A DNA stretch of 64,000 nt, taken from the NCBI RefSeq assembly GCF_000016165.1, contig NC_009253.1:1522332-1586331 (forward strand), written 5' to 3'. This document shows, one piece after another, positions 51,663 to 60,217 of the stretch. Numbering within the stretch: the first letter of the stretch is position 1; the number at the start of each line of letters is the position of its first letter. The translations under genes were made by a program, and so were the position numbers. This DNA is from Desulforamulus reducens MI-1. GTDB lineage: Bacteria; Bacillota; Desulfotomaculia; Desulfotomaculales; Desulfotomaculaceae. The notes under the pieces are model-generated. The model saw only the letters and a list, made by a program, of their open reading frames with translations. It had not been told where the DNA came from and ran no database searches.

Positions 51663-52763
51663 TTAAGTATTGTTTAATATATGGGCGATTTCATTTCCAT
51701 CCAGAACCTTGCTAATAAATAATCCTACATGTTCTGACAAGGAAACCTCTGTTGGCAGAATAGGACGATGCTTGTGATCAAATAGTATTCTTATCTTTGG
51801 GAAGCGCGAATAGCCCCTGGGAGTTTCTAATACCACTGCAATTTCTTTGTTGTTCAATTGAACAAGGGTTCCACTGGGATAGGCCGCAATATTGTAGAGA
51901 AAACCTTTAACGATATGATCCTTAAATAGGTAATTTCCGGAGGCAGCACACATTTCAAAGGCCTCATGGGAAGGATATGCCTTACGATAAATCCGATTAG
52001 CTGTTAGGGCATCGAACTTATCGGCAATTGCCACTATTTGAGCATACTCATGAAATTTATGCCCTGATAAACCAGAGGGGTAACCAGAACCATCAAGGCT
52101 TTCATGGTGTTGCAAGGCAATAATGGCCTGTTCTCTTTCTAATTCCTTGGATGAAGTAATAAGTTCATGGCCATAGTAAGGGTGTTTTTGCATAATAGCA
52201 AACTCAGCATCTGTTAATTTAGAAGGTTTATTTAAAATATGATCTGGAATTTTTACCTTGCCAAGATCGTGCAATAAGGCGCCAACTCCCAAAACAGCTA
52301 ATTGATCGCTGGTATAACCTAATGTCATTCCAGTCATAAGTGATAATACACAAACATTAACAGAGTGGGCAAAGGTGTAATCGTCTTGAGTTCGTAAGTC
52401 AGTTAAATTGAACATTAGTGAATGGTTTTTAGAAAACAATGAATCAGTAAAATCTCTCACTGTATTGTAGAGAGATGAAGGTTTAATGACAAGTTTTCCA
52501 GATTCTTTTGTCTCTAATAGGATGTTTTTAATCTGTTGAACAGCAGCAGTACGAGTTTCAATTGTAATAATGTCCTCGATTAAATAATCCTTTAGTAAAC
52601 CATTATCCACGTAGACGTAGGGGACTCCCAGCTCCATTAAATTTTTGATATAACGGGGAGTTAGAATGGTATTTACTTTAAGTAGTATCTCACCCATACT
52701 GCTATAAACGGTACGGCCTAGCTTCATACCGGGCTCTAAAGAAAAAATATCCACTCTTCGCAA
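51663..52763 (-). CDS. HD-GYP domain phosphodiesterase
   Basis: 366 residues; TTG start at 52763 with GGGGGG upstream. The N-terminal ~100 residues form a regulatory domain (SLEPGMKLGRTVYSSMGEILL). The HD-GYP domain spans about 120-300: HSVNVCVLSLMTG, LLHDLGKVKIPDHIL (HD pair), HHESLDGSGYPSGL (GYP) and IVAIADKFDALTA. The family degrades cyclic di-GMP (or cyclic GMP-AMP) with a metal centre. Soluble. It lies downstream of no obvious cyclase in this window. Confidence 0.9.
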   Translation of the reverse strand: MRRVDIFSLEPGMKLGRTVYSSMGEILLKVNTILTPRYIKNLMELGVPYVYVDNGLLKDYLIEDIITIETRTAAVQQIKNILLETKESGKLVIKPSSLYNTVRDFTDSLFSKNHSLMFNLTDLRTQDDYTFAHSVNVCVLSLMTGMTLGYTSDQLAVLGVGALLHDLGKVKIPDHILNKPSKLTDAEFAIMQKHPYYGHELITSSKELEREQAIIALQHHESLDGSGYPSGLSGHKFHEYAQIVAIADKFDALTANRIYRKAYPSHEAFEMCAASGNYLFKDHIVKGFLYNIAAYPSGTLVQLNNKEIAVVLETPRGYSRFPKIRILFDHKHRPILPTEVSLSEHVGLFISKVLDGNEIAHILNNT

Positions 52764-52902
52764 AAAACATCCCCCCTGAAGTAAGTAAATAAAAAATTCT
52801 GTAAATAAACGGCATATTCCTTTTGAAAATAAAAATATAATAAAAATATAAGAAACTAAACTAAAATATTCTAAATTTTCTTTATTATTTTGCGTTTAAT
52901 GA

Positions 52903-52931
52903 TTGACATTTAATTACAAAAGTAATATTTA
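52903..52931 (+). promoter_or_regulatory. Promoter candidate for the YeiH-type gene
   Basis: TTGACA at 52903-52908 and TATTTA at 52926-52931 with 17-base spacing, about 105 bases before the start codon. The whole 52764-53035 gap is strongly AT-rich and holds no gene. Confidence 0.55.
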
Positions 52932-53035
52932 TAAGTTAGTTATATATAATTTGCTAACACAAATAAAAATTAAAGGCGGTGATAATAGCTAAATAGCGGT
53001 TTATAACTGATGAAAAAGTGGTAAGGAGGGAAAGT

Positions 53036-54532
53036 ATGATTCACACCGACACAAACGCGTCTGTCAGTGGTAAGGTACCCATGTTAAAAAACGAAGACTG
53101 GTGGGCAGTCTGGCTAGGTCTGTTTATCTTTGTTCTAGGCCTGGGCCCAATCTTTGGCGCTGATTTACTAGGTTGGGTTGTCAAAGTAACTACTTGGACA
53201 GATATTTCTAAATCCTTTGGACCAATGTCTAAGGCATACAAGGAAACAATGTCTGGTCCTGCATCGCTCTTCCTCACCTATCTTTTTATGCTGGTGCTGA
53301 CAACAATTGGGGCAAAAGCAATGGGGGCCAGTGTAAAAAGGTTTGCCATTGGATTTACTACAATATTTGTTATAACAATTCTTTGTATGATAGTTGGAGA
53401 AAATGCCTATATTGCTGCCAGTCCTGATAAACAAGCTAAATTGGGGATTTCCTGGTCCATGGGGCTGGGTGAGATGGGTTTTATTATTGCTATGATTGTG
53501 GGTCTGGTGATTGGAAACTTCTTTCCCAAAGTAGCTAACTACTTGGAAGAAGCAGCCAAGCCCGAGTGGTTTATTAAAACAGGTATTGTTATCCTTGGCG
53601 CAGCCATTGGCGTTAAAACCCTTGGTGCCCTTGGACTAGCCAGTACAGTTATTATTCGGGGAATATGTGCTGTGGTCGAAGCCTATTTAATTTATTGGCC
53701 TGTGGTGTATTTTATTTCTCGTAAATATTTTAAATTTACTCCGGAATGGGCGGCACCTCTGGCTTCCGGTATTTCCATATGTGGTGTTTCCGCAGCCATT
53801 GCCACCGGTGGGGCTATCCGTTCTCGTCCCATCGTTCCTGTGATTCTTTCTGCAGTTATTATTGTGTTTGTTGCTGTCGAAATGTTAATTTTACCATGGC
53901 TTGGTCAAACATTTTTGTATGAAGAGCCGATGGTTGCCGGAGCCTGGATGGGTCTGGCGGTAAAAAGTGATGGTGGCGCAGTGGCCAGTGGAGCCATTAC
54001 GGACTCAATGATCCGGGCCAAAGCTTTAAAGGAAACCGGGGTTAAATATGAAGAGGGCTGGATGCTCATGGCTGCCACCACCACAAAGGTGTTTATTGAT
54101 ATCTTTATTGGGGTATGGGCATTTATACTTGCAATTATCTGGTCTGTATTTAAACTTAATGAGAAGGGCGGTAAAAGTTCTGCCGGGGAAAGGGGCAGAG
54201 TTTCTGCCAGTGAAATATGGGATCGCTTCCCCAAATTTGTCATTGGTTTTGCCCTCACCTTTATCCTACTGCTGATTTGGGGTCTCAACGATCCTGGTAT
54301 TGTGAAGGCTGCCAAGACAGGCACAGATCATGCAAACGGTTTTAGAACCCTGTTCTTTGCTTTATGTTTCTTCTCCATTGGTCTAATTACCAATGTGCGC
54401 AAACTATGGGATGCTGGGATGGGACGCATTGTAGCTGTATATACCATATGCTTATTTGGCTTCATCCTCTGGGTAGGTTTATTCATCTCCTGGATTTTCT
54501 ACCACGGTATCCTGCCACCGATCGTTGGCTAA
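53036..54532 (+). CDS. YeiH-family putative sulfate/sulfonate exporter
   Basis: 498 residues from ATG 53036 with AAGGAGGG upstream (GTG 53018 in frame is less likely). Around 12 membrane helices, including GMGEMGFIIAMIVGLVIGNFF, ISICGVSAAIATGGAIRSRP (the family's ICGVSA motif) and a C-terminal helix IVAVYTICLFGFILWVGLF. The family (YeiH/PSE, conserved hypothetical 698) is annotated as putative sulfate exporter. The ~30-residue insertion after helix 1 and the long C-terminus make it longer than E. coli YeiH (~350 aa). The next ORF, 29 bases downstream, is a small single-span protein. Confidence 0.87.
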   Translation: MIHTDTNASVSGKVPMLKNEDWWAVWLGLFIFVLGLGPIFGADLLGWVVKVTTWTDISKSFGPMSKAYKETMSGPASLFLTYLFMLVLTTIGAKAMGASVKRFAIGFTTIFVITILCMIVGENAYIAASPDKQAKLGISWSMGLGEMGFIIAMIVGLVIGNFFPKVANYLEEAAKPEWFIKTGIVILGAAIGVKTLGALGLASTVIIRGICAVVEAYLIYWPVVYFISRKYFKFTPEWAAPLASGISICGVSAAIATGGAIRSRPIVPVILSAVIIVFVAVEMLILPWLGQTFLYEEPMVAGAWMGLAVKSDGGAVASGAITDSMIRAKALKETGVKYEEGWMLMAATTTKVFIDIFIGVWAFILAIIWSVFKLNEKGGKSSAGERGRVSASEIWDRFPKFVIGFALTFILLLIWGLNDPGIVKAAKTGTDHANGFRTLFFALCFFSIGLITNVRKLWDAGMGRIVAVYTICLFGFILWVGLFISWIFYHGILPPIVG

Positions 54533-54561
54533 AAAACCGGGAGTAAAAGGGAGGTAATTGA

Positions 54562-54738
54562 ATGGCAGAAGTCAAAATCAGAGATATTAATCAACCGATG
54601 AGAACATCTCAACAGATTGATTACGAAGATGAGTGGTTTGAATTGCAACCCATTGAGAAAAAACTGATAGCCTATTCGCTAACTCTGGGGCTTTCTTTGC
54701 TGTTACTCTTTATCTTTATTTTCAAACCGTTTCATTAA
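54562..54738 (+). CDS. 58-aa single-span membrane protein, partner of the YeiH gene
   Basis: MAEVKIRDINQPMRTSQQ, an acidic stretch EDEWFELQPIEKK, then one helix LIAYSLTLGLSLLLLFIFIF and a short tail KPFH. A GGGAGG site precedes the ATG at good distance, and the ORF sits in a 30-base gap from the transporter stop with a terminator right after it. The acidic N-terminal part is likely cytoplasmic. It may be a small accessory or regulatory subunit. Confidence 0.7.
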   Translation: MAEVKIRDINQPMRTSQQIDYEDEWFELQPIEKKLIAYSLTLGLSLLLLFIFIFKPFH

Positions 54739-54749
54739 AGTCTCTTTTC

Positions 54750-54776
54750 AAACCCGCTGCTTGCAGTGGGTTTTTT
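54750..54776 (+). terminator. Terminator after the 54562 gene
   Basis: AAACCCGCTGC pairs with GCAGTGGGTTT (one mismatch) over a two-base loop, followed by six T. Confidence 0.88.
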
Positions 54777-54974
54777 ATTCAAAAAATTAATACAAAAAAC
54801 AAAAATATCAAGACAAATATGCATGTAAATTGTTGAAAAAATTGCAGTATAATGATACCTTTCAGACAACCAGAGGGGGTTAACCCGATTTAACATTTAT
54901 GGTAAAAAAAGGAATTAAATAACTTTTATCGTATAAATTTATAAACGAAATAATTAAAGAGGGTGGGACAAACC

Positions 54975-56855
54975 ATGGAATCTTTTCCTGGTGAAATTGA
55001 CCGATTTTTGTTTCATGAAGGATCCCATGTTAGAAGTTATAAAATATTTGGGGCCCATTCTGCAATACAAGACGGACTAGCAGGTGTTCGATTTACATTA
55101 TGGGCTCCCAATGCAGCCGATGTTCGACTCGTTGGGGATTTCAATGAATGGCAGGGTCATTTGCACAGAATGAAGAGAGTGAAGGATAGTCCCATATGGA
55201 GTCTTTTTATTCCGGGGTTACCAGAGAATTCTCTGTATAAATACGAAATTTATACTCATCAGGGAGAAGTGTTGTTAAAGGCGGATCCCTATGCTTTTTT
55301 CTCAGAAATGAGGCCAGCTACTGCGTCTCGGGTTTTTAACATAGAAGATTATCAATGGCAAGACCAGGCTTATCAGGAACAAAAAAAGCAGCAATCCATG
55401 TATAAACAACCAGTAAATATCTATGAAGTGCACCTAGGATCTTGGAGAAGAAAAAAGGATGTTTTTTTAAATTATCAAGAATTAGCAAATCAATTAATTG
55501 ATTATGTTATAGATATGGGATATACCCATATAGAACTTTTGCCGGTGATGGAATGCCCCCTGGATGCATCCTGGGGGTACCAGCTTACCGGATATTATGC
55601 GGTTACTAGTCGTTATGGCACTCCCTTTGATTTTATGTATTTTGTGGATCAGTGCCATCAAAGGGGTATTGGGGTTATCTTAGATTGGGTACCGGCCCAC
55701 TTTTGTAAAGACGGGCATGGACTGGGTTATTTTGATGGTGGAACTCTCTACGAATCGGCCAATCACAAGCGAGCCGATAACAGGCAGTGGGGTACTGTAA
55801 ATTTTGATTTATCTAAACCTGAAGTCCGAAGCTTCCTAATATCCAATGCTTTATTTTGGTTGGATGTGTATCATATTGATGGTCTGCGGGTGGATGCAGT
55901 GGCCTATATGTTGTATTTGGATTACGGTCGGGCTGAAGGTGAATGGGACCCCAATCAGTTCGGGGGCAAGGAAAATCTGGATGCCATTTGCTTCATGAAA
56001 AAATTAAATGAATTTGTGTTTAAGTATTACCCCAATACCCTTATGATTGCCGAAGAATCCACGGCTTGGCCCCTGGTAACCCGACCAACTTATTTAGGTG
56101 GGTTAGGTTATAACTACAAGTGGAACATGGGCTGGATGAATGACATTCTCCGATACATGCAGATGGATCCGATTCATCGAAAATGGCACCACAACCTGTT
56201 AACCTTTTCCTTTATGTATACATTCTCGGAAAATTATATCCTGCCATTGTCCCATGACGAGGTGGTACATGGAAAAAAGTCTTTGCTTGATAAAATGCCC
56301 GGTGATTATTGGCAAAAATTTGCCAATCTAAGACTATTATATGGCTATATGATGGCCCATCCAGGGAAGAAACTCTTGTTTATGGGTGGAGAATTTGGTC
56401 AGTTTAGCGAATGGAATGAAAACCAAAGTCTGGATTGGCAGCTTCTTGACTACGACTTACATAAAAAAATGCATGATTATGTGAAGAATCTAAATCACTT
56501 TTACAGGGCGGAAAAATCCCTTTGGATGTTGGATCACCATGAAAGTGGATTTCAATGGATTGATCCCCATGATTACACACAAAGCATTATTACTTTTATG
56601 AGAAAAGGTACAAACCCAGAAGAGTTTATCATTGGTATTTTCAATTTTACGCCGGTAGTTCGGGAAGGATATCGTATTGGTGTACCCCGACTAGGAGAAT
56701 ATCATGAAGTATTTAACAGTGATTGGATTGCTTTTGGGGGCTCCGGAGTGATAAATCATCCATCAATGGCAGAGGATACCTCCTGGCATAATCAACCTTT
56801 TTCTCTGTCAATGAGAGTACCACCCTTAGCAGTTGTTTTTTTAAAACTAAAATAA
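54975..56855 (+). CDS. glgB: 1,4-alpha-glucan branching enzyme
   Basis: 626 residues from ATG 54975, with GAGGGTGGG just upstream; an in-frame GTG at 54963 is disfavoured. N-terminal CBM48 (about 35-120, GVRFTLWAPNAADVRLVGDFNEW) followed by the GH13_9 catalytic barrel. Catalytic triad D307 (GLRVDAVAYM), E360 (IAEEST) and D428 (LPLSHDEVVHGK) is intact. It makes alpha-1,6 branches in glycogen. Leads the glycogen operon, but an IS110 element separates it from glgC. A -10-like TATAAT (54848-54853) is upstream. Confidence 0.95.
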   Translation: MESFPGEIDRFLFHEGSHVRSYKIFGAHSAIQDGLAGVRFTLWAPNAADVRLVGDFNEWQGHLHRMKRVKDSPIWSLFIPGLPENSLYKYEIYTHQGEVLLKADPYAFFSEMRPATASRVFNIEDYQWQDQAYQEQKKQQSMYKQPVNIYEVHLGSWRRKKDVFLNYQELANQLIDYVIDMGYTHIELLPVMECPLDASWGYQLTGYYAVTSRYGTPFDFMYFVDQCHQRGIGVILDWVPAHFCKDGHGLGYFDGGTLYESANHKRADNRQWGTVNFDLSKPEVRSFLISNALFWLDVYHIDGLRVDAVAYMLYLDYGRAEGEWDPNQFGGKENLDAICFMKKLNEFVFKYYPNTLMIAEESTAWPLVTRPTYLGGLGYNYKWNMGWMNDILRYMQMDPIHRKWHHNLLTFSFMYTFSENYILPLSHDEVVHGKKSLLDKMPGDYWQKFANLRLLYGYMMAHPGKKLLFMGGEFGQFSEWNENQSLDWQLLDYDLHKKMHDYVKNLNHFYRAEKSLWMLDHHESGFQWIDPHDYTQSIITFMRKGTNPEEFIIGIFNFTPVVREGYRIGVPRLGEYHEVFNSDWIAFGGSGVINHPSMAEDTSWHNQPFSLSMRVPPLAVVFLKLK

Positions 56856-57055
56856 TAGTGTGGATAAAAGTAGGTTTAAAGAAGCCCAGCGGTGATATGT
56901 CAAGAGAATGATTCTAAAAAATTGGAAATTAATTTAACAAAAGTGTACCCTATACCCTAAAAAAGGGTATACAAAATAAGCCCACCAGTTAAGCAAAGAA
57001 AAATTCCCTTTAAATGGTGTAAATGGAAAAGAGAGTAGATTTTAGGGTAAAGACG
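56856..57055. other. Gap between glgB and IS110 transposase 2, with stem-loop
   Basis: TATACCC (56951-56957) pairs with GGGTATA (56965-56971), and a second hairpin GGGTAA/TTACCC lies at 57045-57061 at the transposase stop. No T-run follows, so glgB transcripts may pass through or end here. The right part may already belong to the IS110 element. Confidence 0.4.
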
Positions 57056-58291
57056 TTACCCCCTCCTCTCTGGTGAAGTGTACAGTTGCCTGGTGTTTAG
57101 TAGCGAAAACACCAACCGTACCAGTTTTCTAGCGGTTAAGACGAGAGCCCTTTTATGTTTGTGTTTTGGTACTTCATCATATTTCTTTTGGTAGAAGTCT
57201 TTGTACTCAGGAACATGCTTCCGTACAGAATCAGCAGCCTGAATTAAGTAATAACGAAGATACTTGTTCCCGGTCCTGGTTCTGCTGGTATCTTCGGCTT
57301 CAAATTCACCTGATTGATGTTGGTTCCAAGTTAAACCGGCATATTTAGCCAGAGCATTATGGTCTTTAAAGCGTTGGATATCTCCGGTTTCTGCCATGAT
57401 TCCGGCGGTAAAAACATCTCCAATCCCTTTAACGGAAGTTAAAGTTTGGGGAAGGCCCTTCATGATTTTGGCGATTTCTTTGTCCAGTTTTTTCACTTCC
57501 GATTCCATATGTTTAATTACATTAAGCATAGTGGCCAAAGAAATATTCACAGGGTCAGCCATCGCCTTGTTCAGTCGATAAGAAGACCGGGCAATTTTTT
57601 GAAGATAAAGAGCAATTTCCTCCGGATTATCGAAACGGTTTTTCCCTTTATCCTTTAAGAAATCAACCAGTTCTTCCATAGACATGGCTACAATTTGTTC
57701 CGGTTCTAGTTCTTGGATAACAGCAAGACAGGTGCTGCCAAAAAGATTGGAAAATGGGTTATCCTGGCGTAAACCACTAAACTTTAAGAAGACCTGATTA
57801 AGAAAATAGGTTTTGTCCCGAGTGATATTTTGCATCAGGTGAAATCGTGTCCTTGTAAGCCTCTGCAAAGCCTCGTATTGAATAATGTCTTTCATGGCAT
57901 GAGGTAGTCGACCAAAACGAAGGTGGTCTGCAATTACCCAGGCATCGATGCGGTCGTTCTTTGGGAGGGTGTCATACCCCTTTTTGAAACGGGCCACTTT
58001 TCGTGCATTAAGAACGTAAATCTGTGTATCTTTTTGGGGGCAAGTGGTTTGAAGCTGTTCTTGCAAATAGTGAGCAAGGTGCCAACCCAGATTTGAAGTT
58101 GCCTCCATACCAATTCGAAGGGATTGACTTTTGATTCTATCAGATGTATCAACAATCTTTTGAATGAGGGTGTCGGCCCCCTGCCGATTGTTGTGAATAG
58201 AAAAAGAAGCCAATGCCCCTCCGTCTCCATCCATAAATTGTACATGGTGAGACTGTAAGCTAACGTCTATTCCCACCAACATTTGTGACAT
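57056..58291 (-). CDS. IS110-family transposase 2
   Basis: 411 residues. RuvC-like N-terminus LVGIDVSLQSHHVQF (Asp near 8), IGMEATSNLGW (E), LPKNDRIDAWVIADHLRFGRL (Asp pair), and C-terminal Tnp20 domain beginning TLTSVKGIGDVFTAGIMAETGDIQRF with GNKYLRYYLIQAADSVRKH. It differs strongly from transposase 1, so it is a separate lineage. GGGAGGTGAT precedes the ATG. Frame complete. Inserted on the strand opposite to the glycogen genes. Confidence 0.92.
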   Translation of the reverse strand: MSQMLVGIDVSLQSHHVQFMDGDGGALASFSIHNNRQGADTLIQKIVDTSDRIKSQSLRIGMEATSNLGWHLAHYLQEQLQTTCPQKDTQIYVLNARKVARFKKGYDTLPKNDRIDAWVIADHLRFGRLPHAMKDIIQYEALQRLTRTRFHLMQNITRDKTYFLNQVFLKFSGLRQDNPFSNLFGSTCLAVIQELEPEQIVAMSMEELVDFLKDKGKNRFDNPEEIALYLQKIARSSYRLNKAMADPVNISLATMLNVIKHMESEVKKLDKEIAKIMKGLPQTLTSVKGIGDVFTAGIMAETGDIQRFKDHNALAKYAGLTWNQHQSGEFEAEDTSRTRTGNKYLRYYLIQAADSVRKHVPEYKDFYQKKYDEVPKHKHKRALVLTARKLVRLVFSLLNTRQLYTSPERRG

Positions 58292-58600
58292 AGGATCACC
58301 TCCCTGTTCTAAAAAATCAGGTTGGTCTCAGACCTGGGTGCCCATGGGAACCATCGAAAGCTGCCTCGTCATCAGCACTCATCATTAACATGAAGACAAT
58401 TCGGGGTGCTACTCCCCCTTCATGGAAAGAGGTGCAACCAGCGGTTAGATCATCGATGATGGATCATGGGTAGCAGGCTTATTAAGCAGTACCAAAAGGT
58501 CCGCAAGGAGGGAAAGAAATATCCCGAGAACAACCTGTTAATCCCATTGTCCCATGGGGAGGTCTGAACTGCCAGACAATAATTGGAAGTGTAAAAAAGG
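58292..58600 (-). ncRNA. Candidate bridge-RNA region upstream of transposase 2
   Basis: About 300 non-coding bases between the transposase start and glgC. The clearest structure is at 58389-58424: CATGAAG pairs with CTTCATG around an inner GGGG/CCCC stem with an asymmetric internal loop, the layout of a bridge-RNA target or donor loop. The palindrome ATCATCGATGAT (58449-58460) and a GTCTG/CAGAC stem (58562-58577) follow. IS110-type elements encode the bridge RNA in the 5' non-coding end, which matches this position. No expression evidence. Confidence 0.45.
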
Positions 58601-58993
58601 CAATAGAAAACCGACCCGGTCAGGAAACCTCAAAAGAAATCTCCAGGGGGCCGGCATTAAGAATCACAATATCTTAAATTATGGAGCTGTAGTTATTAGT
58701 ATCTACTCTCCCTGATCAGGGATTGACTGTGGATAATCTTGTATGTTTTCTAAACATCACCACCATATTTAGGGTACTTAGACTCAGTTTAGACAATGAC
58801 CTTATCCACATAAACAATAGCCGCGCGACTGACTGGTACCATTATTGCACCCAGTGTGGAATTGGTTATCATTTTAGCTGGTCTCGATACCCGTTATCGA
58901 GAACCGGTTCTCATACATGGACTCCACCTTATTCCATTTATGGAAATTAGGTTTGTCCAGTGAATCTATTACTATTATACGAGGAGGGGGAAA
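58601..58993. other. Leader of glgC with stem-loops
   Basis: No supportable gene; a 75-codon ORF (58723-58950) lacks a ribosome binding site. CTCGATA/TATCGAG (about 58885-58901) forms a hairpin directly followed by the palindrome GAACCGGTTC. GGAGGGGG precedes the glgC ATG. Confidence 0.45.
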
Positions 58994-60193
58994 ATGCAAA
59001 GGAAAGAGTGTGTGGCAATGCTGCTGGCTGGTGGGCAGGGCAGTCGACTGGGGGTATTAACTAAGAAACTGGCAAAACCTGCTGTACCCTTTGGCGGGAG
59101 ATATAGAATTATTGATTTTACCTTAAGCAATTGCAATAATTCTGGCTTTGATACCGTGGGAGTCTTGACTCAATACCAGCCACTGGCCTTAAACACCTAT
59201 ATTGGCATTGGTAGTCACTGGGATCTGGATCGAAAAAACGGAGGCGTTACGGTGTTACCCCCCTTTGTAAAAGAAATGGGAGGTGAATGGTATAAAGGTA
59301 CTGCTAACGCGATTTACCAAAACATTGAGTTTGTTGATCAATATAAGCCTAAGTACATCCTAATTCTTTCTGGTGACCATATTTATAAAATGGATTATTC
59401 TCTGATGTTGGATTTTCATAAAGAAAAACAGGCAGACGCCACCATTGCTGTGATTGAGGTTCCCTGGCAGGAAGCCAGTGGTTTTGGCATTATGAATACA
59501 GCCAAGGATGCTAGAATTGTTGAATTTGAGGAGAAGCCAAAGGTTCCCAGGAGTAACCTGGCATCCATGGGAGTCTATATTTTTAATTGGGAACTGCTTA
59601 AAGCATACTTGGAAGAGGATGAAAGGAATCCCCGATCCAGTAATGACTTCGGTAAAAACATCATTCCTTTGATGCTGGAAGCAGGTCAAAGAATGTTTGC
59701 CTATCCCTTTAAGGGTTATTGGCGAGATGTGGGCACCATAGAGAGCTTATGGCAGGCCAACATGGATTTGTTATTAGAAAACCCTAAATTAGATCTAAAT
59801 GACCAAAAATGGAGGATTTATTCCGTAACACCCCATCAGCCACCTCAATATGTGGCACCCAGTGCTAGGGTTAACTGTTCGTTAATAAATGAGGGATGTA
59901 TGGTTTTTGGAAATGTTTATCATAGCATCTTGTTTCCGGGAGTAGACATCGGTAAAGGTTCCACCATTCGGGAGTCAGTCATTCTGTCCAATGTAAAAAT
60001 TGGTAAAAATGTAATAGTAGAAAGGGCCATTGTGGGGGTTGAAACAATCATAGAGGATAATTGCCATATTGGGTGCAAGGAGAATAGTTGTCCAGAAGAT
60101 TGTTCCAGGATAACGGTGGTAGAGGGAAATATTATAGTACCAACGGGTTCATTTATCAAAAAGGATTGTCAGCTTGTTGGTAAGGCTGGTTAG
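58994..60193 (+). CDS. glgC: Glucose-1-phosphate adenylyltransferase
   Basis: 399 residues with GGAGGGGG before ATG. N-terminal nucleotidyltransferase motif [33 protein letters not shown], the [10 protein letters not shown] substrate motif, E-K-P region [10 protein letters not shown], and a C-terminal left-handed beta-helix (about 290-390, [13 protein letters not shown]). It makes ADP-glucose for GlgA. The catalytic signature is complete, in contrast to the GlgD next door. Next gene starts 24 bases after the stop. Confidence 0.95.
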   Translation: MQRKECVAMLLAGGQGSRLGVLTKKLAKPAVPFGGRYRIIDFTLSNCNNSGFDTVGVLTQYQPLALNTYIGIGSHWDLDRKNGGVTVLPPFVKEMGGEWYKGTANAIYQNIEFVDQYKPKYILILSGDHIYKMDYSLMLDFHKEKQADATIAVIEVPWQEASGFGIMNTAKDARIVEFEEKPKVPRSNLASMGVYIFNWELLKAYLEEDERNPRSSNDFGKNIIPLMLEAGQRMFAYPFKGYWRDVGTIESLWQANMDLLLENPKLDLNDQKWRIYSVTPHQPPQYVAPSARVNCSLINEGCMVFGNVYHSILFPGVDIGKGSTIRESVILSNVKIGKNVIVERAIVGVETIIEDNCHIGCKENSCPEDCSRITVVEGNIIVPTGSFIKKDCQLVGKAG

Positions 60194-60217
60194 GTACTTC
60201 AGAGGAGAGGTGATAAC

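Larger units (their letters stand above)
57040..58600 (-). mobile_element. IS110-family element 2 within the glycogen operon (approximate ends)
   Basis: Transposase 2 and the upstream structured segment interrupt the space between glgB and glgC. Ends cannot be fixed because the family lacks clear terminal inverted repeats; the downstream end is probably within 56950-57055 and the upstream end within 58590-58720. Confidence 0.6.

Noticed and set aside
58723-58950. 75-codon ORF upstream of glgC
   Set aside because: No ribosome binding site, and hairpins (58885-58901) inside it; reads like chance.
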